Under the pieces are notes generated by a model. That model searched no databases and had not been told where the DNA came from. It saw only the letters and a list, made by a program, of their open reading frames with translations. 64,000 bases of DNA from Halorubrum salsamenti (GTDB lineage Archaea > Halobacteriota > Halobacteria > Halobacteriales > Haloferacaceae). Position 1 is the first letter of the stretch; each line of letters opens with the position of its first letter. The translations under genes were made by a program, and so were the position numbers. Below are positions 61,742 to 64,000 of this stretch, piece after piece. The DNA lies in contig NZ_VCNL01000009.1 of assembly GCF_007671685.1 (NCBI RefSeq), positions 1 through 64,000 on the forward strand, read 5' to 3'.

Positions 61742-61990
61742 ACCGCCACCGGTGGGAAATAGAAACGTCTTATCGAAAGATTGGTGAGTTCCTCCCATGA
61801 ACGTCGTCACCGACATTTGCGGTGCGGTTGTTCGAGTTTCTGTTCGCGGTGGCGATGTACAATCTTTGGATTCTGGTGTGCCTATTGCTTGCTGATCAGC
61901 GAGAGTTTACTGATCGGCCAGCCGTCTCGACAGCACAGTTTCGGCTATTCGTGCTGTCAGTTCCAGACGGATAGCGACAGATGGGGCGGC
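61742..61990 (+). mobile_element. C-terminal fragment of a DDE transposase with an internal stop
   Basis: Reading through one TGA gives WEIETSYRKIGEFLP, stop, TSSPTFAVRLFEFLFAVAMYNLWIL, then ADQREFTDRPAVSTAQFRLFVLS. This is the conserved C terminus of haloarchaeal DDE transposases (family uncertain). The TGA stands where Trp is normal. The fragment lacks its catalytic first half and abuts the oxidoreductase fragment. Confidence 0.7.
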
Positions 61991-62012
61991 TGACCCGGAC
62001 ACCTCCGGGTCA
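61991..62012. terminator. 9-bp stem-loop TGACCCGGA-CACC-TCCGGGTCA
   Basis: This perfect 9-bp stem with a 4-nt loop lies right after the transposase fragment. It may be a terminator or a transposon-end structure. Confidence 0.5.
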
Positions 62013-62524
62013 GCAGGCCGCGAACTACTGACAAGACCGTCTCACCACTCGCTAGTGCTACCTTCCTCGCTCCTCGATCGTGATTCGCTGAAGAAAAGGT
62101 AGGAAAAATGTTCATAAATGTCGGATTCAGCCTTCAGCGGGCCGAGGATATCACAGCATACAGCGTCGGTCGCTTCCGGAAGTGGACGACACTCTTCCTG
62201 GAGTAGTGGCTAGTCCTGCCCGCCCTCTTATCGTTCACCTGCTTCAACAGTTAGAACCCGATACATCAACTGTCCTCACTCAAGTCAGAGCGGCTCATCA
62301 GGCGCTTCCACACCTCAAGCACGTCGTTTATATTGGACGCAGATAAGAAACCCAGGGTACGTACAAGCGGTACATTCGGTATTGTGAGAAGATGGGCCTC
62401 GATTCGTGGCATCAAACGGCCAGAACGTCCAGATCCGCTCAGGTCGCTCGGCATTACGGCTTTGAATTACTAAGAGCAAAGTGCTTGGTTTAGGAGCCCG
62501 TACATATGAGCGGGGTGAAACCGA
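62013..62524. other. Intergenic region, no gene seen
   Basis: This roughly 510-bp stretch has no convincing coding frame on either strand. A 62-residue leftward frame at 62266-62454 lacks any recognised feature. The end of the region should contain the promoter of the YHS gene. Confidence 0.45.
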
Positions 62525-62665
62525 ATGGCAACTGATCCCGTCTGTGGAATGGACGTCGACGAAACCGAAGCACCGGCCAGCGCTGAGTACGACGGCCAGA
62601 CGTACTACTTCTGTGCTGAGGGATGTAAAGAGACATTCACTTCAGCACCAGAGGAATACGTCTAA
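62525..62665 (+). CDS. Minimal YHS-domain protein (46 aa)
   Basis: The whole protein is one YHS module: MATDPVCGMDVDETEAPASA, then GQTYYFCAEGCKETFTSAPEEYV. The metal-binding cysteines C7, C31 and C35 are all present. It resembles the 47-residue protein at 31.9 kb. It precedes an AsnC-TRASH regulator gene by 88 bp on the same strand. It likely binds copper or zinc as chaperone or buffer. Confidence 0.85.
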   Translation: MATDPVCGMDVDETEAPASAEYDGQTYYFCAEGCKETFTSAPEEYV

Positions 62666-62753
62666 ACGCAACACCCATCGAGAAAACCCCGCGACTCAAG
62701 CGCTGTAGCTCCCCACCCATCCCCGATCCCCCCTCACCCCATTCCATCTTTCA

Positions 62754-63356
62754 ATGACGCAACATGGAATTGACGACACGGACCGCGAAATTCTCCAGCT
62801 CTTAGCGGAGAACGCGAGACGGCCATATAGTGCCATTGCCGAGGCAGTAAATCTCTCAGCCCCGTCCGTTTCGGCACGTGTTCGTCAGCTGGAGCAAGAA
62901 GGCATCATTCGTCGATTCACCGTTGACCTCGACCTCACACAGTACGACAACCGGATCGGCGTAATGGTGCGTCTCCAGCCTGAACTCGGGAAGACGGATC
63001 CACTTCGAAAATCAGTTCTGGAGACACCTTACGTAGAACACGTATTCACAACTGCAGAGGGCGAGATTGTGGTCGTTGCGTCGCCGCCGCGGGCTACAGT
63101 CGGGACGTGGGCACAGCGAAGTATACCACTGAGTGACGTGCGACGATACGACGTACAATTGCTGTCGAGCGCTACCCGGTCAGCGTATTCCGAGGGAACT
63201 GAATCCGTACTCGAATGCGCAAATTGCGGAACCACCGTCAGCGAAGACGGACTAGCTACCCGTGTCGGTGGTTCACTTCGACAGTTTTGCAGTGAAGACT
63301 GTGAAACGATATACAGGGAACAGTACACAGAAAGTCAAGAGAAATCTGATGCTTAG
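62754..63356 (+). CDS. Lrp/AsnC-TRASH regulator, second copy
   Basis: This 200-residue protein has an AsnC winged helix (DDTDREILQLLAENARRPYSAIAEAVNLSAPSVSARVRQLEQEGI), a shortened RAM-like domain and a C-terminal TRASH motif (LECANCGTTVSE, then LRQFCSEDCETIYREQY). It has the same layout as the regulator at 40.4 kb but differs widely in sequence. It should respond to a metal ion. Targets are likely the adjacent YHS gene or a nearby transporter cut by the window edge. Confidence 0.88.
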   Translation: MTQHGIDDTDREILQLLAENARRPYSAIAEAVNLSAPSVSARVRQLEQEGIIRRFTVDLDLTQYDNRIGVMVRLQPELGKTDPLRKSVLETPYVEHVFTTAEGEIVVVASPPRATVGTWAQRSIPLSDVRRYDVQLLSSATRSAYSEGTESVLECANCGTTVSEDGLATRVGGSLRQFCSEDCETIYREQYTESQEKSDA

Positions 63357-63437
63357 AGTCCAGCATCAGTTGTGTATTCCATTTCTGATTGCTCACGAGG
63401 TTGCTACTGATAGTTTAGATTTGAAACAGTAATCGCA

Positions 63438-63689
63438 GTGGATCAGAAGCGTGTGTATACACCTATGGACGAATCCACAACCACCACGTCAGAAGCTACC
63501 ATCAGCGAGGTACTCGTCCGTGCTGATGAGATTGAAAAACCGCACGGGTTAAACCTCCCGCTGACGCGATCTGTGTCTGTCCTCACCGGTGCCAATCTGA
63601 AAATTCGGGCGAGAGAAATCGTCGGCATCGGCGATGAGAACGGTTCGGGCAAATCCACGGTTATGTATCAATCTATTCGGAACTGGTGA
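63438..63689 (+). pseudogene. Truncated ABC-transporter ATPase (Walker A only)
   Basis: An 83-residue frame contains the start of an ABC ATPase: SVLTGANLKIRAREIVGIGDENGSGKSTVM, with the Walker A GSGKST intact. It stops shortly after, without Q-loop, signature motif or Walker B. The 5' part (MDESTTTTSEATISEVLVRADEIEK) resembles a normal N terminus. It overlaps the end of the convergent membrane gene, so the loss is not due to the window edge. Confidence 0.7.
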
Positions 63690-64000
63690 TACTGCCTCGT
63701 GAGTACCTGGCGATGATAGAGGATTCCAACAGCCACGAGAAAAAGAACGGTTGCAATCTCATAGCCATACGCACCAAGCAATAGCATCGTTGAAGAACCA
63801 CTTAGCCCGCCTGCAAGTAGTACAGCAAACAATGGACTAACGCAGGCAGGACACGCTACAATCCCGACAATCCCTCCGACTGCCGACTGCGAGAGATCAA
63901 GCAACGCATCGTAGACGAGATACGCCAGCGCGAACAGGCCAACCGCCTGGTAAGGAATGAGCGAGACTGTGATCAGGTCACCTGTATAGACGAAGACCGG
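63668..64000 (-). CDS. Membrane protein with CPAC motif, 3' part (runs off right edge)
   Basis: The frame is open to the window edge and encodes a hydrophobic protein with at least four helices: LITVSLIPYQAVGLFALAYLVYD, GGIVGIVACPACVSPLFAVLLAGG, SSTMLLLGAYGYEIATVLFLVAVGILY. The CPAC motif lies in the second helix and may bind a metal or take part in thiol exchange. The position and pattern resemble small thiol-disulphide or mercury-transport-like membrane proteins, but I cannot assign it. Confidence 0.65.
   Translation of the reverse strand, partial: PVFVYTGDLITVSLIPYQAVGLFALAYLVYDALLDLSQSAVGGIVGIVACPACVSPLFAVLLAGGLSGSSTMLLLGAYGYEIATVLFLVAVGILYHRQVLTRQYHQFRID

Noticed and set aside
62266-62454. 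A 62-residue leftward frame before the YHS gene
   Set aside because: No coding signature and no ribosome-binding or TATA signal; only chance length.

Overview
The window is haloarchaeal. Proteins are very acidic, GC is high, secreted proteins carry Tat signals with haloarchaeal lipoboxes, the general transcription factors are archaeal (one TFB, two TBPs), and several genes have TATA-like boxes about 25-30 bp before the start codon, as expected for leaderless transcripts. Its density of conjugation genes, metal-resistance genes and broken transposons suggests a megaplasmid or a chromosomal island built around a conjugative element, not core chromosome. I saw no rRNA, tRNA, CRISPR array or integrase. 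The species cannot be named from the sequence alone.

Layout. (1) 1-2.2 kb: the 5' part of a zinc/cadmium P-type ATPase behind a bacterio-opsin-activator-type regulator, with a perfect 16-bp palindrome between them. (2) 2.2-12.4 kb: a mostly leftward block of small element proteins, a TFB paralogue, an OB-fold (RPA-like) protein, a GC-rich non-coding region with long inverted repeats, a rightward toxin-antitoxin-like pair (winged helix plus nucleotidyltransferase) and an NrS-1-type primase/polymerase. A 388-bp gap next to the primase has four CCGTAAC boxes and is a possible replication origin. (3) 12.8-24.8 kb: one leftward conjugation operon of eight tightly packed genes. It encodes a HerA/TraG-like ATPase with an apparent C-terminal nuclease domain, a VirB4-like ATPase, PrgI-like and VirB6-like membrane proteins, a Tat lipoprotein, a large glycosylatable surface protein, a pilin-sized membrane protein and a small acidic leader protein. 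(4) 25-36 kb: HNH endonuclease, TBP, a small histone-fold-like protein, a broken PadR regulator, SHOCT and DoxX membrane proteins, regulators, YHS metal-binding proteins, a UbiB/ABC1-type kinase, a dehydrogenase, a CBS protein and an AT-rich adenylate kinase. (5) 36-47.3 kb: a copper island with CopB-type ATPase, CopZ, an AsnC-TRASH regulator and CopA, followed by membrane proteins, a CPBP protease and a frameshifted halocyanin. (6) 47-55.5 kb: an amino-acid permease, a second TBP, a Gln-ligand cupredoxin, orphan NuoJ/NuoK, a methyltransferase, a flavoprotein and a universal stress protein. (7) 55.8-64 kb: a graveyard of insertion sequences around an archaeosortase, a DUF418 protein, another YHS/AsnC-TRASH pair and a truncated ABC ATPase.

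How it fits together. Regions 2 and 3 look like one conjugative element. An inverted repeat (TTAACCAAC, 22-24 bp, GTTGGTTAA) occurs three times, each time upstream of a leftward transcription unit of this element, and nowhere else that I noticed. Together with the TFB paralogue and a nearby TBP, this suggests a dedicated transcription circuit for the element. That link is inference and is the observation I most recommend testing. Regions 1, 5 and 7 give the host zinc/cadmium and copper efflux, each with its own regulator and short palindromic operator candidates.
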